Assembly (NCBI GenBank): GCA_964036665.1
Contig: OZ038528.1
Span: 7,880,501-7,944,500, forward strand
Source of the DNA: Gordius sp. MW1
Taxonomy: Eukaryota > Nematomorpha > Gordioida > Gordea > Gordiidae
DNA length: 64,000 nt
Reading direction: 5' to 3'
Positions 11,601 to 23,294 of the stretch are shown one piece after another (the first letter of the stretch is position 1; the number at the start of each line of letters is the position of its first letter). The position numbers and the translations under genes were made by a program. Under the pieces are notes generated by a model that saw only the letters and a list, made by a program, of their open reading frames with translations, did no database searches and was not told where the DNA came from.

Positions 11601-14600
11601 CACATTGTTAAATTGGTGATTTCATTTAAGGGTAAATATGTTTTTAAAATTTTTCACTAATTTGACCACAAAAAATTTACCACAAATGATTGAGGATTTT
11701 AGTTAATTATTCCGATAGAGAATTTTTTAGGAACAAAATGCACCAAAATTTGAGTGAATAACGCAATTACTTTCAAAAATATGACAAAAATAGTAAAATC
11801 CATAAAACGCTCCCGAACGTGATTTTGGCCCTTAAAACCTCCATAACTTAAAAATTATTGACCCAAAATGGCCAAAATTTTCAGAAATTACTCTAATAAA
11901 TGAGGCCTACACCCTCACTAAAAATTATCTTGATCTGAAATGGTCGGTCGAAAACGTTTTGATTTGTCATACTAAATTCTGAAACCTTCTGTGGTGAACA
12001 CGAATATTTTTTTCGTTTTCACCTTATGTCAAGTTTTGAAAATTTGTGTTCAAAGTTGCGAAGACCCATTTTGAAAATGAATACTTCGTAAACAAATGGG
12101 TGTCATTTAAAAAAACTAAGAATTGAATGAAAAATATCTTGTTTGAAAGAATAGGACGCTTGTTAAGCTTGACGAGCAAAATGTTTTTACGAAAAATTAT
12201 ATATCAATTTAATTGTTTCTAATACAAATTTAACTTTATCTCGAATATATTCCCATCCATAGCCTAGTCGGCATAAAACAACAAAAAACTTATAAAGCAT
12301 AAATCGCATATCGCCCTTTAGCTTTATGAAACAATATTAATAGGCATAAAGCAAATATCCTTTTAAATGCGCCGTCTTAAAAGTGTTGGCCAAAAAAATG
12401 ATTAAAAAAATATTTACCAAATTTAAGCTGCGATGCTAGCCCTGATTCGCCATTTTGGATCACCAGCGCATGTTAAGTTGAAAATACTTATTTAAGGTAA
12501 CATAGCATAATTTTGAGTTATTAAAACTTTAAATTGCAAAATTGACTAAATTAAATTTAGTCTTCGTCTTATAATGGGCTAAATGATAAGCTAGCGTCAA
12601 GTAGTTACATATCTAAATAATTCATTTTGGGGCATTATGTCAAATTAAAAAAGGCATTTTAGCCATAACAAAAACGTTAATTAAATTCTTTAGGGGGGCT
12701 TGGGCATAAACGCTATAAAAAATTTAAAGAAATTGATATATTTTGCAGATTAAAAGGCAAATCTAGAACGTTGGTTTTTATAAGAAATTTGCAATAACAT
12801 AAACCCGATAAAATTATGCTTACATATTGTCTAACAAAAAAGTCGGATAACTTTCAAATATTTTTTCGGCTTGGCGCTTATTCCATTGTAACATGTGCCT
12901 CCTCCCGAACACAGCCACTCTTTGCTTACGATGCACGGTAAAATATTCTATGACGTTCGCCAGCTAAATAATTAACAAAATTAAAATTTTATCATGTTAA
13001 ACGAATTTTTTTTTAATTCAAAAGGTCAAATTTAATATAGGTTTTAAATAATAACTCATGGATAGCAAAGCAAGTAAACAATTAATAATTTATTAATTTC
13101 AAAATCAAAACTAATCTTTAATAATAAAAAACTTAGAGACACTGACTATAAAGTTTAACCTAATTCAACTGCGAATAATTGCAAAAACGTTTATAAGTTT
13201 GTTTTTAAATATTACTATTATTGTGATGTTTGTCATATCCGAAAAAGATTTAATGACATTAACTGAGTGGTAGATTTTATTTTTAAGACTAGAGTTGTTA
13301 AATTGCTAATTTGCTTCAACTCCGGCCACCATCTGCTCGAGTTTCTGCTCGGCCCTCGAGCATTTTTATATACTACTGCTCTGCCTAGTGCACCGAACAG
13401 CGAGCGTCTGGAGTTTAGAGAAAGTTAGCAATTTAACAACTCTATTTAAGACACACTATATAAGAAAATTCTCACGATTTTAAAACGATAAAAGTTGGTG
13501 GGCGCCTGTCCCAGGCAAACGTTCAACGCATCTATGACAACGTCAAATTTATTGGAATCAAGAAATTGCAAGTACTCATCCAACTCCTAAAATAAATTCA
13601 ACATTAATTAGTGTCAAACATAGTAATTAATTCAGGTGGTGAATACATTTAAACGTGAAGACAATTTATTTATTTCCAAATCATTATAAAAAGATATGCT
13701 AAAATATATTGAATAATGAGCAGGCATAGAACCATGGATCGTGGATTTTACACTTGCCATGGTCATTTCCTGCCCAATGGAAAAAAATTCGTTAGGGTGA
13801 TTATGGTGATAAATTTTTATATTTTTTATTAGAAATTGGCTAATCCTAAGTTACCCAGATCGTGGCCACTACTAAGACGCAAAAAAAATGTCAAGGCTTT
13901 CCCCTCTCCCCCCCCCCCTTCTATCCGTAGCAGAATAAAGTCGGGGAAGCTGTAAGATTAAGGCATTGAATAAAATTTGTAAGTTACAATTTCATTCCCA
14001 ATTAAGGTTGAATAAAATATCACAAAAGGATGTAATAGTTGGTCGGTCGTGCAAACTATATTGGAGACTCATGTTGATTTAAAACGACAATATATGAGGC
14101 GGCCTTCTAATAATTTATTTTGAAACAGTTGCCGAGCCAATAATTACAAAAAATTCATACTTTAGGCGTGGTTTTTAGGTAAACGTCATTGCCCTTAATA
14201 ACGTCTCGTAAAAAAGCTTCCTTCATATCCTTGAATTCCTCCTGAGATAACACGAGGGGTTTGAGGAATGTTTGACAATGTTGACATCTACCGCTAAATA
14301 TACATACATACAAAAACATTCAATTTTGGATTTAAAGGGGGACAATAATGATTTAGGGAGGGGCAAATTGATTTTGAGATTTTAGCCATAATTAAATTAA
14401 ATTTTAAAGGATTTTTGGATTTAGACGGTGCCAGGGTTAGATGGGGGCAGCCGCCCCTGCCACCCCCTGGCTACGCCCATGGATTTACAAGATTAAAAAA
14501 AATATTACTTATAATAAAATGTTGTATATTCAATATCCCAAAAATGTTAAGCATCTTTCATTTATGACTGCAGGCCTCGAGAGGATGACAAATAGTAGAC

Positions 14601-16903
14601 CGTGCAATTACAACCGAAAAAAACTCAATAACTTTTGCAACATCGACATCTATATTGGCATTATAACGCGAGTAAAAATGAATACTTGTTTGTGACTTTA
14701 GTGAAATTTCCCTCCCACTTCGCGTGTTTCAAACTATATTTCGGCAAATAAATAAAATGTATGTGGCTGCTATGAATGGGTTGAAATGAAATTGTTTAAC
14801 CTGCCTACTTTTCAAAGTAATCCTTTACCAAGTTCGAGAAATGTAACGAAGGGTACACGTTATGGGAGCGAGTGGGGAATGCATCGGATGCCATGTACTT
14901 CAACAAGTTTAAGCCTCTTGTTTCCCGATCGGCATCAGCTATTTAGAATCAAAAAGATGACAAGCGCTAGTTTAATCTGGCATAAGGTTTTAACCATGCT
15001 CATATAGAATTTATTTAACTTGCTAACGGTGTGTTGAAGATTGTAGTAGTTACTATAAAAAACTTCCCCAATAGTTGAACTAGCAAAAGAATATACATAA
15101 TTTTGATGTGTTTGCCTTCCTTATATAAATCCTGAGATAAAATGCAAAGCCAGTGTAATCGAATGAACTGTAAATAGACAAAAAATAGATTGTAGCTAAT
15201 TGCACTAAATTAATCTTTAAACATTTATTCAAACTATCCTGCTTTTGGAACCAAACTAAAAACACTTAATAAATAATAGCTTCAATAATATTTCCTATAA
15301 CGCATTAGCCAAAGTGCAGGATAGCAAACTTTGGGGGATCTGTTCGTGGAGCAAGGCGATGGAGAGGGGCTCTTTCAAGGCTTGGAAAGTCTGGATTTTG
15401 TCTTGGAAACGTGGCAACACATCGGGTTCCACCCATTTCAATAAATCGCAAGTCCCTTCCTGTTGTAATGATAACACTGCGCTGCTTCGAAGCAAATTCC
15501 ACCCAAATTCTCGTTCGTTAGGTTGCGAGCTTTTAAAGGCATTGCCAATTATCCTTCCCAAGTCCGCACCCGTACATTGCCCAGATATGTTAGCCGCTCC
15601 CACAAACTGCAAACATTGCTTAATTTTATCTGTCCCACTAAACCTAAAATAGAAATCCAAGATCAGGTAAATCAAATCTAGGGATCGAAATTATTCTAAG
15701 ATAAAAAAATGATCCTTGAACGCTTAGACGCCAAAATAGTGAACCCTATGAAATTTACTATTCTGGGAAACTATTCTCAATATAGCGATAAAATTATAAA
15801 AAATTATCTTAACTTTTAGTAAGGCCTGGTTTTAAATATTAAAAAATTGCGCGGCGGGCCGAGTTGCAAAAAGTCGACTTCTTGAGATAAGAAAAAAAAT
15901 ATAAGGCCAACAATTTTAATCATCAAAATGAAAACAAATTGGTGAACCTAAAGCTTTATTAAGCAATTATGTAGGGTACAAAGATGCTCCACTTTTACAA
16001 TAACTATGTTTACAAACAAGTATTTTCAACGAAATCAAGCAAATTCGCAATTTACCTAGAAAGGGCATATATAGCACGTTGACAAATGGTGGTGTCATAA
16101 TGGGGGCCCAGTGTTTGAAGGGCCGGCAACAAATTGCGGTCCATTAACTCTCGCAAAGCTTGTGTTTTAAGTCTCACTAACCTTTCCACTTGGACCTTTG
16201 AAATTTTTAAGCTAGCGGGCTCCCTCTCACTTTCGCTCCTTTTGATAGCCGTGTAGGGGTATACAAGATTATCGAAAAAAGCGGATGTTATATTAAGGAT
16301 AGTCGATTCATCTTTGTGTTTTTTATTATTATCGATGCCTAATTTGTCATAATTATGGATCCACCGCTCGGTGTTCCCTGTCCAAGTTAAGAAAAGGGCG
16401 AGTTCGTGAAGGGTAGGGAAGGCGTTATCATTAGACTTTGATACGTCGGCCTTGTAAAAGTCGTATAAAGATATACCACATTCTACGGGAGATGTGGTGT
16501 GAAATTCGTGGCTAATAAGATAATACAAAATTTGGGTGAGGTATTTCTGCGATTGCAGCGATTCATAACTTGCCAGATATTCTGGCCAATTATAAAATTT
16601 CTTGATCAAATCGTAATAATCTTGCAGGTTAAAGCGATCGCCACTCTCACAGTAGGCCGAGTAAAATTGGGTGGATTTTAGTTGAATGAATTGCTTCAAA
16701 CTGAGCTGGAATTTATTAACTATTGGGGCAGGTTTTGTGGATGAAGTCTTTATATCGGGGCAGCCGGGGATGGGTTCCTTTTCGGTCGCATAATTTGAAA
16801 TTGGGTTGTAAGTGGAATAAGAAGCTATTAAATACTTGCTGACTTTGGGATGGCATTTAGTGTAAATGGCAAAAAGGGGGAGACTATTGTTGATGCATTT
16901 CAT
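8645..16903 (-). CDS. PRORP: Mitochondrial RNase P catalytic subunit (PRORP/MRPP3), nine exons
   Basis: This is the protein-only RNase P that cuts 5' leaders from mitochondrial tRNAs, acting in animals with TRMT10C and HSD17B10. Nine exons join in matching phase: 16903-16056, 15643-15330, 14938-14809, 14733-14686, 14293-14161, 13586-13476, 12963-12824, 10407-10248, 8791-8645, giving 676 aa. The metallonuclease residues are all present: Asp510 (VVIDALNV), Asp578-Asp579 (SKDDPFLIYAAMHAG) and Asp599 (LTKDMFRDHK). The zinc site is complete: Cys450 and Cys453 (RCQHC), His646 (WHIPYE) and Cys666 (TWLCL). An FGRRHML segment corresponds to the human GRKHML. The N-terminal 400 residues (helical, PPR region) are poorly conserved. 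The first ATG follows an in-frame stop, and the leader is plausible for mitochondrial import. The only weak splice site is the exon 2 donor (A|GTTTGC), but it is the only GT before a stop and its phase fits. Human PRORP is 583 aa, so this one has a longer N-terminus. Confidence 0.9.
9253..10039 (+). mobile_element. Non-autonomous Helitron in the last PRORP intron
   Basis: It starts TCTAATATATAAAAATGAAA after an A and ends GCTAG before a T, which fits Helitron insertion between A and T with no duplication. Just before the CTAG end is a hairpin: GGCAAA, loop ACAACG, TTTGCC, then GGGTTCAGCTAG. No Rep/helicase is encoded. A G-rich tract and unrelated AT sequence at 9530-9990 suggest captured or inserted filler. 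Confidence 0.75.
10530..11970. mobile_element. Foldback element with inverted arms of about 600 bp
   Basis: The left arm (10530-11160) is repeated in inverse on the right (11400-11970). Shared blocks include TCACTCAAATTTTGGTGCAT, TTTGTTCCTAAAAGAATTCT, CGTTCGGGAGCGTTTTATGG and TTCATTTATAAGAGTAATTT-like stretches at mirrored positions. Arms differ by scattered substitutions and small gaps, so the structure is old. It lies in the PRORP intron between exons 7 and 8. A fragment of one arm recurs at 36121-36180, so it is a dispersed family. No transposase is seen, and the short apparent ORF at 10858-11088 reads through one arm. Confidence 0.7.
10582..10621. mobile_element. 24-bp palindromic P-element-like excision footprint with 8-bp TSD
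   Basis: Inside the left foldback arm, 24 bases (10590-10613) consist of CATAGACTAATA followed immediately by its perfect inverse. They are bounded by GGTAGGCC at 10582-10589 and 10614-10621. The mirror position in the right arm (near 11905) reads TGTAGGCC-like sequence without any insert. The same 12-base tip starts the P-type elements at 17814 and 42941. P transposase is known to leave the duplication plus up to 17 nt from each end on excision, which is exactly this form. Confidence 0.7.
12000..12823. other. Remainder of PRORP intron 7
   Basis: AT-rich intronic sequence. A block at 12243-12276 (CCCATCCATAGCCTAGTCGG) resembles 10146-10180 (CCCATCCAAAGCCTAGTTG) in direct orientation, perhaps the flank of a repeat containing the foldback element. 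Nothing else is recognised. Confidence 0.4.
13290..13444. mobile_element. 155-bp hAT MITE beside a PRORP splice donor
   Basis: Perfect 20-bp inverted ends TAGAGTTGTTAAATTGCTAA are flanked by TTTAAGAC at 13282-13289 and 13445-13452, an exact 8-bp duplication. The interior is GC-richer (CTCGAG palindromes) and non-coding. The insertion lies 23 nt from the donor of PRORP exon 6 (13476-13586). The TIR and TSD fit the hAT superfamily. Confidence 0.85.
14305..14484. mobile_element. Partial MITE of the GGGCGTAGCC family in a PRORP intron
   Basis: The right end GGCTACGCCCATGG is intact (to about 14484) and the interior shares GGGGGCAGCCGCCC and GGGGGACAATAATGATTTAG with the 1769-1937 copy. The left terminal repeat is missing or diverged. 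It sits between PRORP exons 4 and 5, only about 10 bp from an exon boundary (14293). Confidence 0.55.
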
Positions 16904-17813
16904 TGTAGCGACATAAATGTTTTTAGCTGGCAATCACTTAGAATATTTAGATATTTATAATAACAAATAAATGTATCAATATTTTATAAAGAATTTTTCT
17001 GATTTTAGAGGAAATTGTTGAACTTCAAAATATTCAACATAGAAATAATATAAAACAATTATATTATTCAAAAAATACAACATATATGTAATCTATGCTT
17101 TGATATCCCATATTTTTCAGTTTGATTATAAATGTAAAGAAAATCAATTTGAAGCTTAAGATCTTTTAACAACCAGTTCATTATCACAAATAAATAATAA
17201 CCTAGATTTTCCATCAATAGTTTGCTGCTTTAAATAATCCAATATAATCAATTGTAATTCACCTTGTAAATGTATGTTATAATTTTATGAAAGAATAAAA
17301 TATAAATATGCAATATTCGCATAAAAAGTCTTTAAAGATTTGAGATATTTACCCAGAAAAAATATTTGTCATTAAAACATTTTTTTAATTATATAAAACA
17401 TAAACATATGAAATGAATATTAATTTAAATTAAAGCAATATGAAAAAATCAAATATTCCCAAACTTAAAATTATCAAAAAGAAAAGAAGTTTACACTATT
17501 TTAATATATTGTTTTTTATATTAATATTAGAAAACATATTATAGATAATTTGTAATAGCTGATGTATTTACCAAAAACTTAGAATCAATTTATGAAAATA
17601 ATAAGAGCTAGCTGATCTTTAATATTTAAGCTATAAAAAAGAGGCTCATCAATTAAAAGCATATATCCCTTTGATGGGCTTTAATTTATATTTGAGAATT
17701 TAAATTACAAAATAACTGCGTTTTGTTACAAATAATTAAAGTCAGCCTTGCCTTCAAAGGATCTAGGCAAAATACCGCAAACTCGTTTCCCAAATTACGA
17801 TATTGCTTTTGCT
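16904..17813. other. AT-rich intergenic region upstream of PRORP
   Basis: This is the upstream flank of PRORP. It is very AT-rich, with no ORF, repeat or promoter motif that can be supported. Confidence 0.5.
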
Positions 17814-18113
17814 CATAGACTAATAAAAACATAGACTGACGAACAGCTGACTATTAAAATCATTCAGACACCGTTATAGCTGCCATCTTGAAGGAAAAAC
17901 TCAACCACAGGTATATTAGTTCTCCACCATATAATATTTAAAAAAATTAATAAGACTGTAAGCTTAATTTATGAATTTAAAAATATAAGGAAAATAAAAC
18001 AATTAAGTATGTTGACATCTATTGTTTGGTTTAAATTTTCCACAAAATGGCGGTTTCTATACTTGCTGAAAAATTGTCAGATGTTTGGCAGCCTATGGTT
18101 TTATTAATCAATG
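17814..18113. mobile_element. P-superfamily-like MITE, copy 1 (300 bp)
   Basis: The left end CATAGACTAATAAAAACATA is mirrored by TATGGTTTTATTAATCAATG at the right, with imperfect inverted repeats of about 38 bp (inner part ...GACGAACAGCTGA). Flanks CTTTTGCT at 17806-17813 and 18114-18121 are identical. The terminal CATAGACTAATA and the 8-bp duplication are shared with the larger THAP-bearing element at 42941-48326, so it is probably a deletion derivative of the same superfamily. Confidence 0.75.
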
Positions 18114-18121
18114 CTTTTGCT

Positions 18122-18439
18122 ACAATTTCCCAATTCACACATGTTTATAATTTCATAACTGTATAATATTTAATTAAGGAGGCATAGCAAAATTATAAGG
18201 CTAATTTTAATGAACAAAACTATAGAAATTTTTTTTAGATATTGTTATTCAATAAATCCAAAATCCACAACAAAGTTTCTTTGTTATAATGTTCTATACA
18301 TTGTTCATTGTTTTTATAATTCCATTTTAATTACTTTTAATAAATAATTAGATAATATTGGATGATACAATATAAACAATAATTCAATAGTAACAAAACT
18401 CAATGACATTTTTAAAGAGATCCGTTTATTATAATGATT
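18122..18439. other. AT-rich spacer
   Basis: No gene or repeat recognised. Confidence 0.4.
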
Positions 18440-18860
18440 ATATAGCTACAAATTAAGTCCATCGTAAGACCGATGTTGCTTTATGGAAGTGAAATCTGGG
18501 AACAAAACGTCGCGGAAGAAAAGTTGTGGCAGGCCATAAGATGAGAGTGATGCGGTGGAACTATGTCAGAAGACTTTTTCAGGACAAAAATGATATTCAA
18601 CCCATGGCCGACGTGTTAAACGAAAATCGGCTAAGGTGGTATGGGCATATACTGAAATGGGAGACGATGTAAATAAAAAAGCGACATAGAGGTACCGGGG
18701 GAAAAAGGAAGATTGCGACCTCGTGTCACGTGGAAAGGGCAAGTGGACAAAGTTATAAAAACTAAGAAGATTAACCAAGACATGGCTCTTACCTGAATAA
18801 GATGAAATAAATTCCTCAAAATAAACCCCACGACTGTGGTACCAAATACTTGATTAAGAA
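18440..18860 (+). pseudogene. 3' end of an RTE-like LINE
   Basis: Forward frames, with shifts, give the typical end of an RTE/BovB-type polyprotein: a VRPMLLYGSEIW-like stretch at 18455-18510, then MRVMRWNYVRRLF (near 18545) and ENRLRWYGHIL (18619-18652). The copy ends with a GATTAAGAAGAAGAAAAAT tail. Only the last few hundred bases of the element are present, as expected for 5'-truncated LINE insertions. Confidence 0.7.
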
Positions 18861-18957
18861 GAAGAAAAATTTTATAACTAAAAAGAAGGTATCATTTTTA
18901 TTTTATTTACACTTTTCTTATTATTTTATGATTATGGTTTAAGACTTAAGACACATG

Positions 18958-19200
18958 TGTGTAGCCAGGGTTTTGATTAAAGAAGGGGCGAAAAAAATGG
19001 GGGAAAAATTATAGAATATTTTTTTGCTCTCCGATTAATGCTCTGACCTCAACTAAAGACCCACAGGGGTGGTTTGAGCAACGCAGGCCTGAGAATTTCT
19101 GGGCCCGACCCGGGCCTTTAGTCATAGGCTTTAAAATCCATGTCGGACCCGACCTATTATTTATAAAATAGGCCCGGCCCGACATAATGAGCAGCAAGTA
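18958..19200. repeat. Fragments of MITE end and GGGCCCGACC-rich repeat
   Basis: GTGTAGCCAGGGTTTTGATT followed by G-runs resembles one end of the 1769-1937 MITE family. The next 150 bases contain GGGCCCGACCCGGGCC and CGGACCCGACC motifs similar in style to the repeats inside the 1183-2182 element. Boundaries are unclear. Confidence 0.4.
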
Positions 19201-19238
19201 GTCTTTATCTTTTAAAAACAGTCAATCATATACACATT

Positions 19239-19547
19239 CATAGACTAAAAAAACCATAGACTGCCGAACAGCTGATAATTTTCTAGCAAATATAGCAAGC
19301 GCCATTTTGTGGGAAGTTGCAAACAAACAATAGAATTCAGCAAAATTTATTTTTCTAATTTACTTATTTTTCTTTATTTATAAATTAAGTTATTAGTCTT
19401 ATTTATTTTTTTCAATATTTTATCATGGAGAAGTATAAATATACCTGTTGTTGAATTTTTCCTACAATATGGCAGCTATTTTGGTGTCTGAATGATTCTA
19501 ATAGTAAAAATCAGCTGTTCGGCAGTCTATGGTTTTATTAGTCTATG
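19239..19547. mobile_element. P-superfamily-like MITE, copy 2 (309 bp)
   Basis: The left end CATAGACTAAAAAAACCATA continues as GACTGCCGAACAGCTGAT and is repeated almost exactly in inverse at 19510-19547, giving inverted repeats of 38 bp with one mismatch. The putative 8-bp duplications (TACACATT, ATCATATT) have diverged to 5 of 8. The interior contains GCGCCATTTTGTGGG and ATGGCAGCTATTTTGGTG, as in copy 1 and in the ends of the 42941-48326 element. Confidence 0.7.
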
Positions 19548-21099
19548 ATCATATTATAATAATTTAAAAAAAAATAATTGTTTCATTCATTTTTTCGCCT
19601 TAATTTTCTTCTATTACAGAGTTTATGTTATACAGATCAAAAGATCTACTTCTTATAGATAGATGGATCAAAAAAAAATTATATAAGATTAGGCTGTTTG
19701 ATAAACTATGCTAGTCTCTTCATTAATGTTTTAAACTAGAATAAAGTGGCCGTTTTATAATGCTTGAAGCATTCATAAATGTTCTTAATGACATTTAAGG
19801 TGTACTTCAAGGCTCGACACTTATTTTAAAAGATAATAAGAATACAAAATGTTCAGGCCTTAATTTTAAAGGTTTGTAGGATTGCCAGTGATATTTAGAA
19901 GCAGATATAAAACCGAATTTGCATTTGATGGTTTTATATTATTATATATTCGAACAATATTTGATGATTTATCATTAAATATAGGGATTCGAAAGCCCTG
20001 CTCCACGATTGAATAGAAAAATTTACAAATTATGGTTTCTGAAGATGAAGTTTATATATCACAAATAATTGGTGATAATGACAGCGATTTTAGTTCAAGA
20101 TAAGTATGTAATATATTATTAGTTCATTAATAATTTTAAATTTTTATTTTATGCTTTAAATTATTTATTAAATGTTTCATGGAAAATAAATTTTGTTATG
20201 AGCATTTTTAGATTTCTATAATCATTAAATTCCGAAACGGGCCTTATATTTTATCATGTAAAAATTAGGGCTTGGGCCAGACTGCTAATTTTCTTTATTT
20301 AAGATTTGGGGCCTGATTTAAATTATTAAAATAAGATAAAAAGTTATATCATAATAAAGCTATCATTGTAGAATAATATGCCGAAAACTTTATAAAGTCT
20401 ATTTTTTCCTTCATTTTCTGTGAACACTCATTAAACACACCCATTTACGTCATCATACTGCTTATAAAATTAAACTTTTAATTTAAATAATTGTCTAAAA
20501 ACATAATTTACATGATTTGCGAAAAACATTTCTATTGTCCATATAAATTCAAATTTCGTAATAGGAAATGAATGGGTTGTTGTAAAACCGCAATTATTAA
20601 TCTCACATTGATATTCAATTTCAATAATATAAATTTAATTTACAGTGTAAATTTGCCAATGAGTTTCTATATTAATTAATGTCAAGCTTATATAGGGGGG
20701 GGGGGCATAAGACAAAAAATTTTCAGTTTTTTGAGCTATTTTTATTAAATTGCCCCGCCCCCTTCTGACTATGCCCATGATACAACATATTATATAAAAT
20801 AAATTAATAACAAGAATAGTCATTCTTTGAAAATGAGTTTATTAATTTATGATTTTTATAATTAAATGGTATTTAAAATTCGAAACATTCTATTTTGTCA
20901 TTTTTGTAATGTAATTGTGAGCACATAATCCTCTTAGCTTATTAATATAACATTCTTATAAATACTTCAGGGATTTAATGGAAGCCATCTCAAAGTCTAC
21001 TTGCCAAAATATAGGATTAAATTTAAACCTTATACATCTGCCTTGTTCAATGCTTGTTAGGAATTTTAGATATGTTTTTGAAATTTTTTTGAAGAGGAT
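19548..21099. other. AT-rich region with a partial MITE
   Basis: Mostly featureless AT-rich sequence. A fragment at about 20690-20781 (a long G tract, then GCCCCGCCCCCTTCTGACTA, then TGCCCATG) is a degraded GGGCGTAGCC-type MITE. A GGGCTTGGGCCAGACTGC segment near 20268 resembles the GGGCC-rich repeat at 19080. No gene seen. Confidence 0.45.
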
Positions 21100-21104
21100 A
21101 CCAT

Positions 21105-21338
21105 TGTTGAGGGTTGAAAGATCGTGATTAAGTTGGTGTAATAGTTTGATAAATATATGATTTTATATCGCGTTATTCCTAGTGTGACGATATTAGTTTG
21201 TCGTTCGATTATTCGATTTTACCACTTGGCTCCTTTTTTGTTTTGTCGCGTTATCTTAGCAATAAAAGGTGATTAGTGTCGGTTATGTTATTCCTTTGTT
21301 GGTAAATTCATTCCTTCTCCTTCATATTCCTTCCAACA
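21105..21338 (+). repeat. 5' LTR of the Mag-type element
   Basis: 234 bp, TGTTGAGGGTTGAAAGATCG to CCTTCCAACA. It contains AATAAAAGG near 21260, which may be its polyadenylation signal. It matches 23529-23627 plus 25119-25323. Confidence 0.85.
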
Positions 21339-21370
21339 TTTTGGCGTCCGAGTTGGATCTGAACTGAGCC

Positions 21371-21935
21371 TACACAGAATTCTATAAATTGGGAGATTCG
21401 ATTGATATTTTTCTTCTGCAATTTGAAGCGCACGTTCCTAGCCAAGCAATTCCAGTCACTGGGGCCCAAAAGACGTGCAAAATGATGAGTTGTCAACTAA
21501 CCGAAGCCTTTCGGGTAGTGGCAGAGGATGCCATTCTGGGTAACCCTATAGAATGGACATTCGAGGAATTAGCGGCAGGTTAAAGACAATATTCAAAAAT
21601 AAAAATTGCTCTCTGGATCAACGATTCCGACTGGGAAACATCAGACAGATGGAAGGGGAGCCGATAACGCAATTTGTACGTAGACTGAAACCCGCATAAG
21701 GGATTGCAATTTCACGAGCGGAGAGTTACCCAACAGGCTGTTGGACTAGTTCATTCTAGGATTGAAAAATCCGACGGTACAAGCCAGATTGATGGCTGAG
21801 GGTGAACTAATGGGACAGGGCCATCGAGTAACCCCTGGGAATGAAAACGATCGAAGAAGGGATAAGAACGGTGCACGGGCCAGTAGAAGAAGCATTCGCG
21901 GTGGATACGTCAGCCGGCCATAACTTGACCAGGTT
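21371..21935 (+). pseudogene. gag remnant of the Mag-type element
   Basis: Starting near 21371 the frame reads LGDSIDIFLLQFEAHV, then CKMMSCQLTEAF and WTFEELAAG, which resembles the capsid region of Mag-type gag. A stop at 21581 and more stops follow, and later segments shift frame. No zinc knuckle could be read. Confidence 0.5.
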
Positions 21936-21953
21936 CACCATACTTTAGATATT

Positions 21954-23294
21954 TTGACTATCGATTTATATATTAATAATAATTTGGTGCAATTTTTATT
22001 GGACACCAGGCCTTCGGTTACGATCGTGCCGGACAAGCTTTGGAGGGAGCCCCTACCAACCATGGCAGAACCCACGCCCACCATCTACGGATATGGAAAA
22101 AAGGAGATAAAGATAATTGCTGACCTAAGGGTCGAGGCCCGACTAGGCCAGTCACGGAAAATACTGCCACTGTTAGTGGCTGACGCGAAGGGACCGCCAT
22201 TACTTGGTACTAATTGAATAAAGGAATTCGGAAAAGAGATATGGGAAAAGGTGCGGTGGAACTCGAGGGTAGCAATAGAGTGCTATCGCTTTATCGACGA
22301 TCAAAGCGCGAGGGAGCCGGCGATAACGAAAAGCGACATCGATGATACGATTAGACAGATGGCAATCCAGAAGGATGCAACTCCACAGGCGGTAAGGGGC
22401 ATTGAAGTCGATGTACCAATAGAAAACGGGGTCAAGCCGATAGTTATTCCCGTGCGACGAGTTTCCTTAGCATGGAGAATGGAGGGCGATGAAGTGTCGG
22501 ACAAGGGGGTGAAGGACGACGTGATCGCGCCAGTCGAGTATTCCCCTTCGGACCTAGCGAAAAGTTGCAGGGCACGTAACTACCTGACCACAGCACCAAA
22601 AAGGGCGCAGTTGATCAAGGGTGAACAAAAGTTTGGGACTTGGACCCAGGTACACGTGGATTTGTTTGGGCCGGTGCGCGGCAAATCATATTTAGTTTTG
22701 GTCGATAATGGAACAAAATGGCTGGAGGTTTTCAAATTAGACGATATTCGTCAACCGCAACCATAATCACAAAGCTGGCTTAGGTGTTCGCCAGGTTCGG
22801 TAACCCACCAGTCCTTATATCGGATAACGGTTCGCATCTTAGAAGCCAGGAGATTCGAGGATTTTGTAAGCGTAGGGGGATAAAACAAGGTTGGTCAGCA
22901 CCTTATCACCCCGCGTCATATGGATTAGCGGAGAGGTACGTGCGGCTAGCGAAGGAGGCGGTGGTGCGCAACAATTCCGAAATTGATTTAATTCCTAGAA
23001 AATTAAAGGGCAACAATCCACCCAGCGACTGGGATAACTCCTGCAGATGGAATGTTAAAGCGACAAATTCGAACCGAGTGGGAGGTGTTAAGGGAAATCG
23101 AACCTCAACATTTGATGGAGAGCGAAAAATCGCCTACGTTCAGCGTAGGAGACAAGGTGTAGGAGCGCATGTTTTTGGGGCCTAGCAAATGTGTAGAGGG
23201 TTCTATAACAGCTAAATTTGGAAGTCGCTCCTACATAGTGTGGGCTCAAGGAAAAAAGCACCACAGACACCTGGATCAAATAAGAGAAAGATAA
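21954..23294 (+). pseudogene. protease, partial RT and integrase remnant of the Mag-type element
   Basis: 21954-22217 is a retropepsin-like domain (VQFLLDTRPSVTIVPD), in which the DTG/DSG active-site glycine reads as Arg. After a stop, 22251-22766 contains the start of a reverse transcriptase (IPVRRVSLAW to DDVIAPVEYSPSD), and the same frame then jumps straight into integrase (TWTQVHVDLFGPVRGKSYLV). The polymerase catalytic motifs and RNase H are absent. The integrase continues in another frame at 22784-23060 (LISDNGSHL, PYHPASYGLAERYVRLAKEA, with Asp and Glu of the triad). A C-terminal RHLDQIR-like stretch ends at 23294. Confidence 0.7.

Noticed and set aside
15330-16903. A stand-alone unknown two-exon gene, or the C-terminal domain of an M1 aminopeptidase
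   Set aside because: The helix pattern looked vaguely like that domain, but the frame splices in phase into downstream exons that are unmistakably PRORP, so these are its N-terminal exons.
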